Shown here in pieces: positions 12,701-26,000 of a stretch of DNA of 64,000 nt. Under the pieces are notes generated by a model. The model searched no databases. It saw only the letters and a list, made by a program, of their open reading frames with translations, and was not told where the DNA came from. The position numbers and the translations under genes were made by a program. Position 1 is the stretch's first letter. The number at the start of each line of letters is the position of its first letter. Origin of the DNA: Eucommia ulmoides (lineage: Eukaryota > Streptophyta > Magnoliopsida > Garryales > Eucommiaceae); contig CM028338.1 in the NCBI GenBank assembly GCA_016647705.1, positions 24,191,077 to 24,255,076 of the forward strand, written 5' to 3'.

Positions 12701-15700
12701 ACAAACAACTTTCACAATGAAAAGAAAAACAATCCAAATTCTTAAAGAATGTCGCAAACAAATGTTTAAGATATTGAAAATTTGGATGTCCTAGTCTAAG
12801 GTGCCAAAGTATGATTTTATCACGAATAGACGTTGAACTCATACTACTGGGATCGTGAGTTGTTTTATTCCTTAAGGAGTTATCATCGAAGTAATAAAGG
12901 CCATCTACCAGTCTAGCATTGCCAATTGTCTTCTCGGAGCTTTGGTCCTGAAATAAACATTGAGATGCAGAGAACATGGCTTGACAGTTAGAATTTTGCA
13001 ATAGTTTACTTACAGATAAGAGGTTACAAGTAAGTTTAGGAACGTGAAGGACCGTTTTTAGATTAATACTAGTTGAGATTTTTATTTGATCTTTTCCTGC
13101 AATGGGTGAAAAACTAACGTCTGCAATCTTAATTCTTTCGTTACCAGAACAAGGTGAATAAGTATTGAAAATGTGATAAAAACATGTCATATGATCAATA
13201 GCACCTGAATCGATAATCCAAGGCGCTGAGTTTAAGGAACAAGAAAAGGCTCTAGAGTTGCTACATGTTTGAGCTAAAGACGCATTAGAAGTACCAAATG
13301 ATAGATTGACAGTCAGCAATTTCAGAAGTTGATCAATCTGCTCTTTGTTGAATGGAATGGTTGCAGCTTCATGCGCAGAAGGATAAGATCGGTTAGATTT
13401 TTCTCCCGATTTGTTGCTCTTCAAATTTGTCGGTTTCCCATAGATTTTCCAGCATGTTTCCCGTGTATGACGGGGCTTGTTGCAGTAGTCGCACCATATA
13501 CGAGGGGGTTCTCCTGCTCGGCGTTGAAACCTATTGGAGTTAGCATTAGCAGTAGCCAAAGCAAACTGGTCAATTGGAGCAGCTGTTGGACCGATAATCT
13601 GCGGCTTGTTGAGCATAACGTTCCGACGAGTCTCCTCCCTTCGGACCTCTGAGAAAACCTCATTGATTGAGGGACGAGGCTGACGACCAATGATTCGTCC
13701 CCTAACTTCGTCAAGTTCCGGTTTCAGTCCTGTAAGGAACTTAAAAACACGATTATCATCCACCAATTTTTTATAGTGGTTATAATCCTTGGTTGAATGC
13801 CATTCATGATCGTCGAACATATCCTGATCCTGCCATATTCTCTTCAATGAATTGAAATACTTGGTGATATTGTTTTCGCTTTGACGAACATCACGAAGTT
13901 TTAGAGTCAACTAATACTTTTGAGATTGGTTTCCCAGGTCAAAATACATCTTATTGATATTGTCCCAAAGTTCATTTGCCGTAGGGTAGCACATTTAGTT
14001 GGAGCTGATTTCTTCATCCATAGAGTTCACGAGCCATGTCGTAACCATGGAGTTTTCAGCATCCCAAGTTGTATGCAACGGATTTGTGATGGCGGGCTCC
14101 TTTACATTTGCTGTTAGATATCCCATCCGTCTTTTCCACGGACATACATTCGCACCGATTGAGACCAACGCAAGAAATTGGTTCCATTCAATCGAAGATT
14201 CGGATGGCGTGGGATTCGGAAGGGAGATTCTTTGGTTTGGTGAGTTGGCAGGATCTTGGGGTGGATTTCGAGGTAACGTCGAACATGGTGAAGGCAGGAG
14301 AAATATCATCAGAGGCTTAGGATCGTCAGGTTAACCTTCAACGAGCTAATCTCGCGTGACAAAGGCCTGAACTGCAATCGAACTAATCTCGCGCGACAAG
14401 GCCTAAACTGCAATCGAACGAATCTCGCAAGATAGGGCCAGTGTTGCACTTGAACGAACCTCGTGAGATCGATTTCGTCGGCTGTTAGGGTTCCGGCAAG
14501 ACTGTTGGCGGTTGTAAGGGACCAACGCGAAGTCGTCGTCGGCTGTTAGGGTTCCGGCGGGTGCTATCGATGGCTTGTAGAGGACCAACGAGGCTTCATC
14601 GTCAGTTGTAGAGGGCCGCGAGTGTTCGTCGGTGGTTGTAGGGGACCGGCGAGTGCTATCGACGGCTTGTAGAGGACAGACAAGGCTTCGTCGTCGGTTG
14701 TAGAGGGTCGTGAGTGTTCGTCAGTTGTAAAGGGAGCTTGTCGTCGGCTGTAGGAGGGCCTTTGGTTGTCGCTTGGCTATAAGGAATGCTGGCGAAGCTT
14801 TGTCGGCTGTTGTAGGAGGCCGGCGACGGTCGTCGACAGCTGTAAAGGGCCGGCGGCGGTCGTCGATGGCTTGTAAAGGGCCGGCGGCGGCTGCAAGGGA
14901 AGTGGCTAGCTAAGGTTTAGTTTTAGCTCTGATGCCAAATTGAATAAAATAATCAATTGTATTATTTTTTTAATTGTACAATGAGACTACATATAAGAGT
15001 AATTAGGAATAAATAAGAAAATTAACTAATGACTAATAATAACTTTCCAAATCTACATATTTGACTTTCCCAATATAAAAAAAATAATAATTTCGAATAT
15101 TTCAAGATGTTTTTTGTTTAGTAAGATAAGTTTATTAAAAGGACGCAAGGCATGTCAAGCCAAATATAAAACAAGAAATCTAAGCCAAATATAAAACAAG
15201 AAATCTCAAGCTCCTCAAGAAAGTCGAGGGGAGCGAGGTTCCCCATGGGAAAATGACCCCTAGACCAAAAGAAGAGCAAATACCCCCCAAAAACAGATGG
15301 TTTAAGAAAAGGCAAAGATAAAGAAGTGCACCAAATGCTCCATAACAGAGCTGTATAAATCATCTTCCAACTTCCGAGACTTGCAGAAATCGTCATAATG
15401 ATAATAGGTTATTGTAGAGATTTGCATGCACCAAGAAATCCTACCCAAAGAGAATAGCTTGGACTGGAGGTCACTGTATTGAATAGAATAAAAAGAGATG
15501 GGTGAGAGTCTCTTCTCACACGGACACATGCTGCCATCTATTGGGGAGGTGGAAGCTCCTCCAGTGAAGATTGTCTAGAGTGAGGATGGCATTTGAGGTG
15601 ATTGTCCATCCGAAGAAGGTTGTTACCGTAGGAGTTTTAGTCAACAAATTACTTTCTAAAAAATAATCTCTTGGGTTGGTTCCAAGTTCCAACGAAAGTG

Positions 15701-16789
15701 AGTAAAAGGATTCAACTGAGAGTTGACCCTTCCTGTCGTGCAACCAAAACAAAATGTCAGCCACAAAATGTCATCCTCCTTGTATATCAAGGAGGATGCA
15801 GGAAAACCTACTAGGGAGTTGGTCCCTGCACCAAACATCAAACCAAAAGTGGACTCTCTTGCCATCACCGATATCAAAACGAACGAAGTCTCATAAGTTC
15901 AAAACATGAATTAAGTACATGGCAAAGAACCAATAGGGCACCACGAGGCATAGGCTGGAACTTCCATGTTTTCTACCTTATCACTAGAGACGATCTCTGA
16001 TTTGTTGAAATTCACCTTCAAGCCCAAAATAAATTCAAAATAGATTAGGACACAACTGATAAACTTTTGTTGCATCTTGGGTTGGAAAAATTTGAAGTAT
16101 CATTTACGAAAAGGAGACGAGAGACAAACACCTAGGCCATATGGATTGCACACCTCAAACCACGGAACATGTCAAGACTTTTGCTCTAGAAAGTAAGTTG
16201 CAAGAGCTTCCATTGAGGAGCAATAAGTTGAGCAAGACTGGAGACCGGGCCGTCACTCTGTTTCTCCTAAAGAAAATAAAACTAAAACTGAACAATGAAT
16301 ATTTTAATACCCATAAATCTGATCAATAATAAAATAATAAACAAAGAATATAATTATTACAAAATTAAAAATCCAAATTCAAATATACTTTCAGTTTGTG
16401 GTGCAGCTCCATTTTCATCGACTCTGCATCAAATACTATGGGGTTGTGAGCCAAAGTTTTGTAAAATTTTAACTCCTTTAGCAGGTGGATTCAACCAACC
16501 CAACAAATAACATGTTGGCAATCTCACATAATTGCTACATAACACATGATCATGAATAATTCAGGTATAATTAAAGAACAATTAGAGCATAAACTATATA
16601 ATAAATAAGAAAGTTAAATACAAATATTAAAGGGATTAGAAATCTTACCTGAAATAAAAAATTGATAATCAACCGCAAGTGAAATGGAAACTTTTTTTTT
16701 TCTTCTTTCTTCTTCTCTTTTCTTCCGCTTTATTCTTACTTCCTATTTTTCTCTTATTCTCTTCTTTTTGTTTTTCGTATTCCTATAAA

Positions 16790-16827
<38 letters not shown>

Positions 16828-16999
16828 CAAACACATACACCATATAAATAAATAGTGGGACATACTTTTTTTTTTTTTATATATATAATCCTTATCTTTT
16901 CAATTTCCTTCTTTTCGTTATCTTTTCTTTTGTTTTTCCTTAACTCTAAGCTTTTTCTTCCTTTTCAACCCAGCTCTCTATATTTAATCGCCTCATATA

Positions 17000-17033
<34 letters not shown>

Positions 17034-20000
17034 GTATGCACACCATCCAAAGGCATCATCATATCACTTTCCTTGTCATTCTATCTTCTTTATTTTTCTT
17101 ACACGTGGCACACCCATAAAATCCCACTTTTACACCTCCAACAACGACAACAACAACTAAGCTTTCCCACTTTTACACCTCCAACAACGACAACAACAAC
17201 TAAGCTTTTATCCCACTTATGTAGGGTCGACTACATGAATCCATTTACGCCATAGAGATCGATCAAGGGCCATCCCCTCCGTCAGGTTTAATGTCGCCAC
17301 ATCATTTCTAATAGTCTCGTCTAATGTCTTCTTAGGTCTACCTCTCCCTCTAGTAGTCCTCTAAACTTGAACTAAATCACATTTTCTCACTGGTGCTTCT
17401 ATGGGTCTTCTATGCACATGCCCAAATCATCGTAAACAATTTTCTCTAATTTTCTCTTTGATGGATGCTATTCTTAAATTTTCTCTAATAGTTTCATTCT
17501 TAATTTTATCCATTCTTGTCTTTTCACTCATTCACCGTATCATCCTCATTTCTGTCACACCAATTTTCTGAACATGATTCGTTTTTACCGCCCAACATTC
17601 TGAACTATAAAGAAGAGTTGGTCTTATAACAGTTTTGTGGAATTTTCCTTTAAGTTTCAACAGAATCCTACGATCACAAATCATCCCAACTGTACTTCTC
17701 CACTTTAACCAACCTGCCTTGATTCTATGCATAATATCCTCGTCGATTACGCCATTGCTCTGAATCATTGAACCTAAATATCTAAAACAATCAACTTTTG
17801 GTAACTCCTTATCTCCAATTTTGACTGAACCATCGTTTCTTCGGGCATTACTAAAATTGCAATGCATGTATTCTGTCTTGCTTTTACTAACCTTCAAACC
17901 TTTAGACTCTAACGCTTCTCTTAATCTTTCTAATTTTGTATTAAGACCTATTCTACTTTTGTCTACTAATACGATGTCAACCACATACAATATACTCCAA
18001 GGTACTCCATCTTGAATATGTTTTGTGAGCTCATCCATCACTAGAATGAAAAAGTAAGGACTTAAAGATAATCCTTGATCTAAGTCTATATTAAATAGGA
18101 AATGCACAAGTATTGTCTCCTCCTATTCGAACACTAGTAACTATACCTTCATGCATATCCTTAATTACCTCGATGTACACATTGGATACCTGTTTCTTTT
18201 CTAGTACCCACCACAAAACTTCTCTGGGTACCCTATCGTAAGTCTTTTCCAGGTCTTCAAATACCATATGTAAATCTCTCTTCTTTTCTCTATATTTTTC
18301 TATTAATCTCCTGAGTAAATAAATAGTTTCAGTGGTGGATCGGCTGGGCATAAATCCAAATTTATTCTCTTCTGTGCTCGTTTCATGTTTTATTCTATAT
18401 TCTATCACTTTTTCCCAAAGTTTCATAGTATGACTCATAAATTTTATACCTCGATAGTTCGTGTAACTTTGAACATCCCTTTTTTTTTTTATAGATGGGC
18501 ACGAAGATACTCCTCCTTCAGTCGTCAGACATTCTGCCATTGAAAAGTCTAGTTAACCACTCTATCCCAATATCTCCCAAACTTTTTCACACCTCTATAG
18601 GGATTTCATCTGGCCTTACTGCTTTTCCAATTCGCATATTTCTTAGTGTTATTCTAACTTTTGAAGCCCTAATTCTTCTATGAAACCTATAAATCTTAGC
18701 TGAATATAAACTAGGTATCTCTAGTCTAGATTCTCTAACGTCATTCTCATTAAATAAATTATAAAAATAATTTTTCCATCGTTCCATAATCTCTTCATCT
18801 TTCACCAGTACCTTGTCATCAGTGTCTTTGATGCATCTGATACTTCCAATATTTCTAGTTTTTCGTTCATGTCACCTAGTAAGTTTAAATGTATCCCTCT
18901 CTCCCTCCTTTGTATCTAACTTTTGATATAAATTATCATACACCCTAAATTTTGATTCCTTAATTACTTTTCTCGCTTCCGTTTTTGCATGTTTATACTT
19001 CTCCAAACTCTCTTGATTTCGATATTTTTGTCATTCTTTATAACTTATTTTTTTTGTCCCGAATGGCTTTTTGGACCTCTTTATTCCACCACCAATTTTC
19101 TTTATATCGTGGTTCTCCTTCTCTACAAATTTCTAAAACTTCTCTTCCTATCTCTCTAATACGATTTGCCATATCAATCCACATTTTGTTCACATTCTCA
19201 TGTCTCTTCTATAACTCATCATTGCTAATTTTATCCTTAACCAACTTCATCTTTTCACCTCTTAGATTTTTCCAATGTATCCTTGCATGTCTACTTATCT
19301 TAGACTCTTGTTTCCCCCTCAAAAACTTGAGATCAGTTACCATTAGTCTATGTTGGGTAACAATACTCTCTTTGGGTATGACTTTACAGTCCTTACATAT
19401 TAAATGATCACTCGCCCTAATAAGGACAAAATTTATCTAGCTATTCCTCTGACCACTCTTAAGTGTGATAAGGTGTTCATCCTTTTTCCTGAAGCATGTA
19501 TTTAGAAGAACTAAATCATATGTCATAGTAAAATCTAAAATCATCTGACCCATTGCATTCATCTCCCCAAATCCATAACCACCATGTACTTTCTCGAAAG
19601 TCTCTCTTTCCTTCTCGATATGTCCATTCAAGTCTCTCCCAATAAATATTTTTTTTTAGGTATATTTTGAACGACTTCGTCCATCTTCTCCCAAAATTCT
19701 CGTATAACATTTTCTTACAATCCAACTTGGGGAGCGTACACACTAATAACGTTAATCACCTCCCCTTCAATCACCAACTTCATAACCATTATCCTATCGC
19801 CAATCCTCCTAATATCAACAACGCTATCCTTTAAATACCTATCTACCATGATGTCCACCCCATTCTTATGTTTGTTCTTCCTCGTATACTATAATTTATA
19901 TCCCGTACTCTCAATTTCTCTAGACTTCTCTTCAACCCACTTAGTTTCGTGCAAGCATCGAATATTAATCCTCCGCCTACACATCACATCCACCAATTCT

Positions 20001-23000
20001 CGAGTCTTACCCATTAGCGTTCTTATATTCCAAGTTTCCAACCTAAGTCTATTTTCATGGACTAACTTCTTTATCCATACCCATCCACCATAATGCGGCA
20101 ACCCTCGTTCATTTGACACCATATCCGGGTGAAAACATGGTGCGTCGCATTTGGGCGACGCCCTAGCCCACCCTAACCCATTATTCACTACATCCGGGCG
20201 GTGGAAATGTAGTGCGTTGCTAGTAGGGAACGCCCCAACGTTTAATATCTTTGGATTAATGTCATAAAAGTTCTGACAAAGTTTTCTGCTGGCTGTCAGC
20301 TACTTAACGCAACCCTTCTCCTTTATCTGGGCTTGGGACCAGCTATGTGTAAATAATAAAGTATCGAATCCCATAGACGGAGTTGCCCACTTTTACACCT
20401 CCATAACAAACAAATCATAATCACACTTATAACTCCAAAAGTTATCAAATATCCATTTATACCCTAATGTCTTCATAATATATCAAAATCACCTCTTAAA
20501 ATTTTTAACTTTAAATAAAATATTATTTTCAAAAATATAAATTTTTGGGGGTATTATAAAGACAATTTTGAATATTTGCAAAATTGCTCTGCACAGTCTG
20601 CTGACTTAAGAAACTTATCAATTCTCAAGAAGCATTTAAAATCTTTTATCATAACTCCAAGTGAAACTACCACTGTTGATGACATCAAACTCATCATTGT
20701 GCTCAAATATGGCTCTCATGGAAATTGAGTCGTGCGAGTATACCCGGTTTTTTCCTGCGGGAATAGCGTTTAAATCTAGGAAGAACGTACACTTGCCAGA
20801 GAGTTTCCATACGCATGTCGGACACGGGCACAACTGGGGACATGCAGGATACATATCAAAGTGTCCTAGAGAATTAAAAATTTAAATTTCAAATCAAACA
20901 CGTGTGGGCACGACATAGTAATGTTGAATATTTTAAAAAACCTATAGGGTAACAATTGTAAATAAACTAAAGGCTAGAAAATGCAAAAAGGTAAAACCAC
21001 TTATACCACGTCACATCTAAAAACTACCAACTACACCGCCTTATAAGAAGAAATTGACTATATTGCCTTTTTATTTATTTATTTATTTATTTTTTAAAAT
21101 TTAGTATGAAACATATAGAATAATTATTTTAATGACTTTTTAATCCTCAATATGAATAATTTCTGAACTTAAAAAGAACATTTGTTAAGTATATTATGCC
21201 TTGCTTACCAATTGTCTCCCTCCATAGATTAGTTTTCTACAATTTTTTATTTTCAGCAATTTAATAGTTAATTTTCTAAACTTTTTCTATTCTAGTATTT
21301 GTGTATGTTTTGATCTATTTATGTATTTATTATTTTTATGTAATGATTGATTTTGTGAAATTTGTTGGTATTCTAAATGCATGAGTAATAATAAAATTAA
21401 AAATATTTATAAAAAATAATAATATATTGCCATATCCTACTTGTACCCATATCCTGATTTTTTGAAATTTTTCGTATCCTGGCGTCGTACCTGACATGAA
21501 TATCAGTGTCCAAACTTCCTAGGTTGAAATCACCCAAGTACACACACGAAAAAAAGAAAAGAAAAAGAAAAGTGAAAACAGAGAAAAAGGAAAAATTGCT
21601 TGGCCCATCTCAAAGAAGCATTGCGTCTTAATCTATAAGGTGTTAAGGACACCTCTCTTCCTACCTTAAAAAGGTACTAAAATTCACTAGAGAACCCATT
21701 CAAATTCATCATCCATTGATTTAAAAAGACAAGGCACGTTGTGATTGTCAGACAAGGAATCTAGCTTACTGACCACATGGGGATCCCAGAGAATGATGAT
21801 GAACATTATTCGGCGTAGAAGAATCTAGAGCACATGAGTCTATGTAGTTCCCTTGCCTTGCCCCCATTTTGTTTTTGTGTGTCACCATCAATAACCCTTT
21901 CGTTTGGGTCATTAAGACCTCCCACATCCAAGAGAGAATCTTCATTCTCATTGTGATCATCAACAGCGATTCATTTGCCCCATTGCGACCACTGTGGGAA
22001 CTTTTTCCTTCATAATTAATGCTAAAAGTTAAATTTCTAACCTCCCGGGCTAGCTTACGACTCCTCCTTGGTGTTGTAGCCAGACTTCTTAGGACTCTTT
22101 TCAGTTGCAAAAAGAGATCCATCATGTCTCCCTCAATCCCGTGAACAAAAACACCCAGGGTGCAAGGGACCATTTTCATTATTATCATAACTCAAGCTGA
22201 TGCCTTAGAAGCGGTATCATTTCCATCTGAAACAAAACCAGTCACTTCTGTGCAGAACAAAATTCAATGAGGCCACAAGTTGATTGGATTGGCTGCAATT
22301 ATTTGGCTCAGAAAAATTCTCAGTATCAGCTGTTAGCAAATCCTGTGCTGATCCTCACAGTGACAACGATAAGACCAATAGATTGGGATGGGTTGTTGGC
22401 CTCTTGAAGACTGCCTAACCTACTGACAGGTCACTGCCTACATTACTCTTGTTGAGGACAACTCATTCCAAATGAGCAATTACTAGTGGGTCAGTGGCGG
22501 TAGAGATGAGTTTGGTGCTCGAGTGCGACCCGGGAACAGGAGCCCGAAGTGTGGTGATCTGACAAAAACGTGCAGGAGTAGAAAAGAACTTAGAGATTTG
22601 AGTTAAGCCCAAAGTGTCATCTGGGATGGATACTCCAGTTTGCAGGCCTGGAGACCCAATAGTGACATAAGCTTGATGAGTGGGTGGGTCCAAAGAAAGG
22701 GGCTGGGATCAGGTGTCTCTAGGACAAACATGCTGGTTGTTTGGGCTTGTCCCGTGATTGAAAGTGAGGCTGAGCCCATCTTCTGAAAAATCTAGATGAG
22801 TGAAATTGGGCGGGGATAGAAACCGAAAGCTATTAGTAAAGAATCCCAGAGTTGGGCACAACCGTAGGTCGGGCCCCATTATTGTACAAATTAGAGCTTT
22901 TTCTCCTGAAATTTCTGGAAGTTTGTTGTGGTCTATTAACTGTAAGAAGCACCTGAGAACGTGCGGTTACAGTTATGAGGAGGAATCTGAGATCGTGGAG

Positions 23001-26000
23001 GGAAACAATCATGCCAACTGCTCTCCTGCCTCCACCCGGCATGACGATAAAACATTTGAGCGTCCTGATGTTGCAAACTGGACGTCCATGCAACCTAGGC
23101 GCTTGGAAAGGACAGATCATCTTCTCCGCAAGTTCTGAACTAGTTGAGGAAGGGTCTTATCCCTTTGATGAGCCATGACATATCCTCTCTTCAAACGGCC
23201 CTCTAAGCTCATGTGTGGAAAGGACGCACCATCTTCTCCGCGAGGTCTGAACCAGTAAAGGAAGGGTTTTATCCCTCTGATGAGCCATGACCATGATATA
23301 TCCTGTGTCCAAACAGCTCTCCAAACTTACCATGAAATATTGCAACTGGCAACCAATGCTGATCACCATTGATGGATGCTGGAATGGGGAAATATGACTG
23401 ACAATTCGCAAGTTGGTAGCAGTGTCAATCTCCATGAAGCCTCAAAAATGGTTGCTGATTGCATGGAAAATCTTTGTTGTACCTGAGAAAATGGGTTGGC
23501 CAATCAAACATATCCAGAGATAGTTGTCTAAGGAGCCAGATGTGGACACCTCTGCCCCACTTGACCAGTGAAATTAAGCACCATTTATTTTTTGGAGGAC
23601 CCAACCTAAGGATGCAGTCTGCCTCTTGCTTTGACGGGAAAACAAAGAGAAAAATTGAGTGGTCCAACTCCTTGACTTGCCCTTTGTTGGGACTACCCAA
23701 CAAAGATTGACCCATTGCAACAGAGCAACCGCTGATGGTGGATGCCAAAGACCCGGCCATCGGAGATAATGAGCCTTCTGGAAATAGAACTCTCTCTCAA
23801 CCACGAAGTCATCGCCATCCCGTTTGGTTCTTGCAAATTTAGAGTGCCATTGGTCCAGGGGAGCTGCTCAGGCATATGATTGCCGCAAGAAGCAGATGAA
23901 GGAGCGGGAACAAACAGCATAGAAGAAATGCGAAGAGACATTAAACCTACAAATAATGGTGGCAAGTTCTGGCCAACAATGGTTTGAATCAATAGCAGGT
24001 AAACTCACAAAGAAGGATCTCCCGTTGGGATGGTTCTTCTATGACCAAGAAACGAGAGTCAGTGCGCCCACTAATGGAGGCCACGAGGAAAGCTCGGGGT
24101 CTGGACAAAGAGGACAAGAGCAGGAAAAGAAATCACGATGACTGCTACCTTGGAAAGCAGCTTTAATGGTGGAGCGGATACAAAGAAGGACTTTGTACTC
24201 CAACCTAATTTCGCCTGCAGCTATGAAGATGTGTAATTAAATGCCCGGTTTCGTGAAGTCCAAAAAACAATCAGCAACCTGAGCATGGAGGTTGCTGTTG
24301 GATCACACACTCTCATGCCTCAATCTTTCTGTCAATCTCTTTGAGACACAATTAAGTTCCACAAATTCCACGGCAATACAGCATAAGGATTTAGATTATT
24401 TGCATATACGTATGTCACCACCTTTGCTGCAAATATTGCTATTGGACCAACCCTGAATCAATTAATCAATGTTCTTCTGCAGTTTTGAATGACTTGGTGT
24501 TTCATGGGAAAGTAATTTGTTTTTTCTGACTTTCAGCTTCAAGATACCGAAACAACTTCAGGAGAATCAGAAGTGAAATTTCAGGTGTCCAAGGACACCT
24601 TAGGTGCCATGCTGAGATCAATGGCTTATATACGTGAGCAGCTATCAAATGTGGTGAGAATTCCCAAATTTTTGTTCTTCCATATCCCGCGTGTGGTATG
24701 TTTTATTTAATAACAATGATTCATAAAATTGAGATGAGATTGCAATAAGAAATAGTCAAACAATTCTGACTCATTTAGTGCCTAACAGTTCCCTTTAGTG
24801 CTGTTGCACCTTCTATTCAATGGTTGATGAAATCTTTCTTCTGGCTGTTTTTCTGATTTCTGGTGTAAAATCCAAAATCTTTCCTGCCAGTTTTATACAA
24901 TACCACTAAATCTCACCTTTAGTTGTTGGGTTTTCTTGGCTGTAAAACCTTCTGTTCTATTACGGTTCGATCTTGATTTTCTATTTCGATTTTGATTTTG
25001 ATTTTGATTTTGATTTTGATTTCGATTTCAATTATGATTATAATTTTCATTTATGGCTGTCTAACTTTATTGTTTTTCTTTCTGTGCTTATTTCACGCAC
25101 ATAAACTCGTGTGTAATGTGATGTTGTTTCTCTTCTGGTATACACTTCTTTCCTTATCTTCTGATCATGGGGCTGTCAGTTTGTTGTAAGAAATCAACTG
25201 CTACTCTAGAAGTCATGACTGCTGGAATTGTTAGCTCCTAGTCTGTTTCTAGTTTGTGTTCTTTCTGTGGTTATTAGTCATTTATTTTGCTTGTCAAGAA
25301 TTGGAGTTGGTGGTGGCAGTTTGTGTTTTGATTGTTTGATTGAACTTTATGATAACAGTTTGGATGAGTAAGGTGACAGGTTTGGGGTGGGGGAAGTATT
25401 AAATCATGAAAGCCATTGGATTTGGTTTAATAGTTATTGTAACTGGTCGATCTGGGTTTGGGTTATTGTTTAGTGGGTAGGAGATGGATTTTGGTTGCTG
25501 GGTTGGCGGGGATTCGTATGTCGCTAGGGGCGGGATTTTTGCCAAAATGTATTTTTGAGCTTCATGTGTCTTCACGTGGTTATGACAACCAGCCTTAAGT
25601 TCAGGAGGGAAGCTGTAATTCACCCTTATTTGATGTATTTAATTAAACTAGTTTCACATGTGCTATTGCTGAGGTGAATTTTGCTTTAGGTTCTATTGTG
25701 TTAATGGTGCCTCGTCCATGGAAACTCTACGAACTGCTTAGGTTAGGACTGCCAGTAGTGGCTGGTCAGTTTCCTGCGGCCTAGCTGTGCGAAATGGCTG
25801 CCTTGTCTCCTTCAATCCATCCCTGTTCATCTTTGTCTTTGCAGCTCCTTTCTGTTTGGCTGCTGGGGCAAGCTCTCGTACTTCGCCTCAGTCTTCGCAG
25901 CCATTGCCCACTTTTGAAAACAAGTCCTATGCAGAGATCTTTCCGTCCACACCCTCTTAATACCCTTTTATCCCTTTGAAGCCTCTAGACCCTATAAGGG

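Larger units (their letters stand above)
9737..15104 (-). mobile_element. Ty1/Copia LTR retrotransposon fossil, broken
   Basis: About 5.4 kb on the minus strand with two 164-bp LTRs. The order of parts on the minus strand is LTR, primer binding site, GC-rich leader, gag (about 14300-13400, with a CCHC knuckle near 13460), protease (near 13210, IIDSG), GAG-pre-integrase and integrase (about 12850-11850), reverse transcriptase (about 11400-10600), RNase H (about 10380-9990), polypurine tract and LTR. Integrase before RT marks it as Copia. Short LTRs and this gag type suggest an Ale/Retrofit-like lineage (inference). The coding parts are interrupted in many places. By eye the LTRs differ at about 14 of 164 sites, so the insertion is old. 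Confidence 0.88.
4452..24536 (+). other. FRS3-like intron 3, 20.1 kb, transposon-filled
   Basis: Begins GTATGA and ends TTTCAG. Contents in order: unassigned AT-rich DNA (4452-5255), a MITE (5256-5893), L1 ORF1 debris (about 6400-7900), a Copia fossil (9737-15104), an L1 3' fragment (about 15118-16130), SSR-rich DNA, an RTE LINE (17141-20385), a foldback repeat (about 20790-21530) and L1 ORF1 debris (about 21766-24240). Every retroelement whose strand I can read is antisense to the host gene. Confidence 0.88.

Noticed and set aside
13329-13652. Plus-strand frame of 107 codons within the Copia fossil
   Set aside because: It is the shadow of the gag region on the opposite strand.
14403-14588. 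Minus-strand frame in the GC-rich leader
   Set aside because: Translated leader repeats, with no family resemblance.
16855-17255. Plus-strand frames rich in Phe/Ser/Leu and Thr
   Set aside because: Pyrimidine tracts, a CT/TA run and the ACAACAAC tail of the RTE LINE explain them.
17123-17260. SINE (Au-type) with a TTG-rich tail
   Set aside because: The tail belongs to a 3.25-kb RTE LINE with endonuclease and RT and matching 18-bp target duplications; no pol III boxes were seen.
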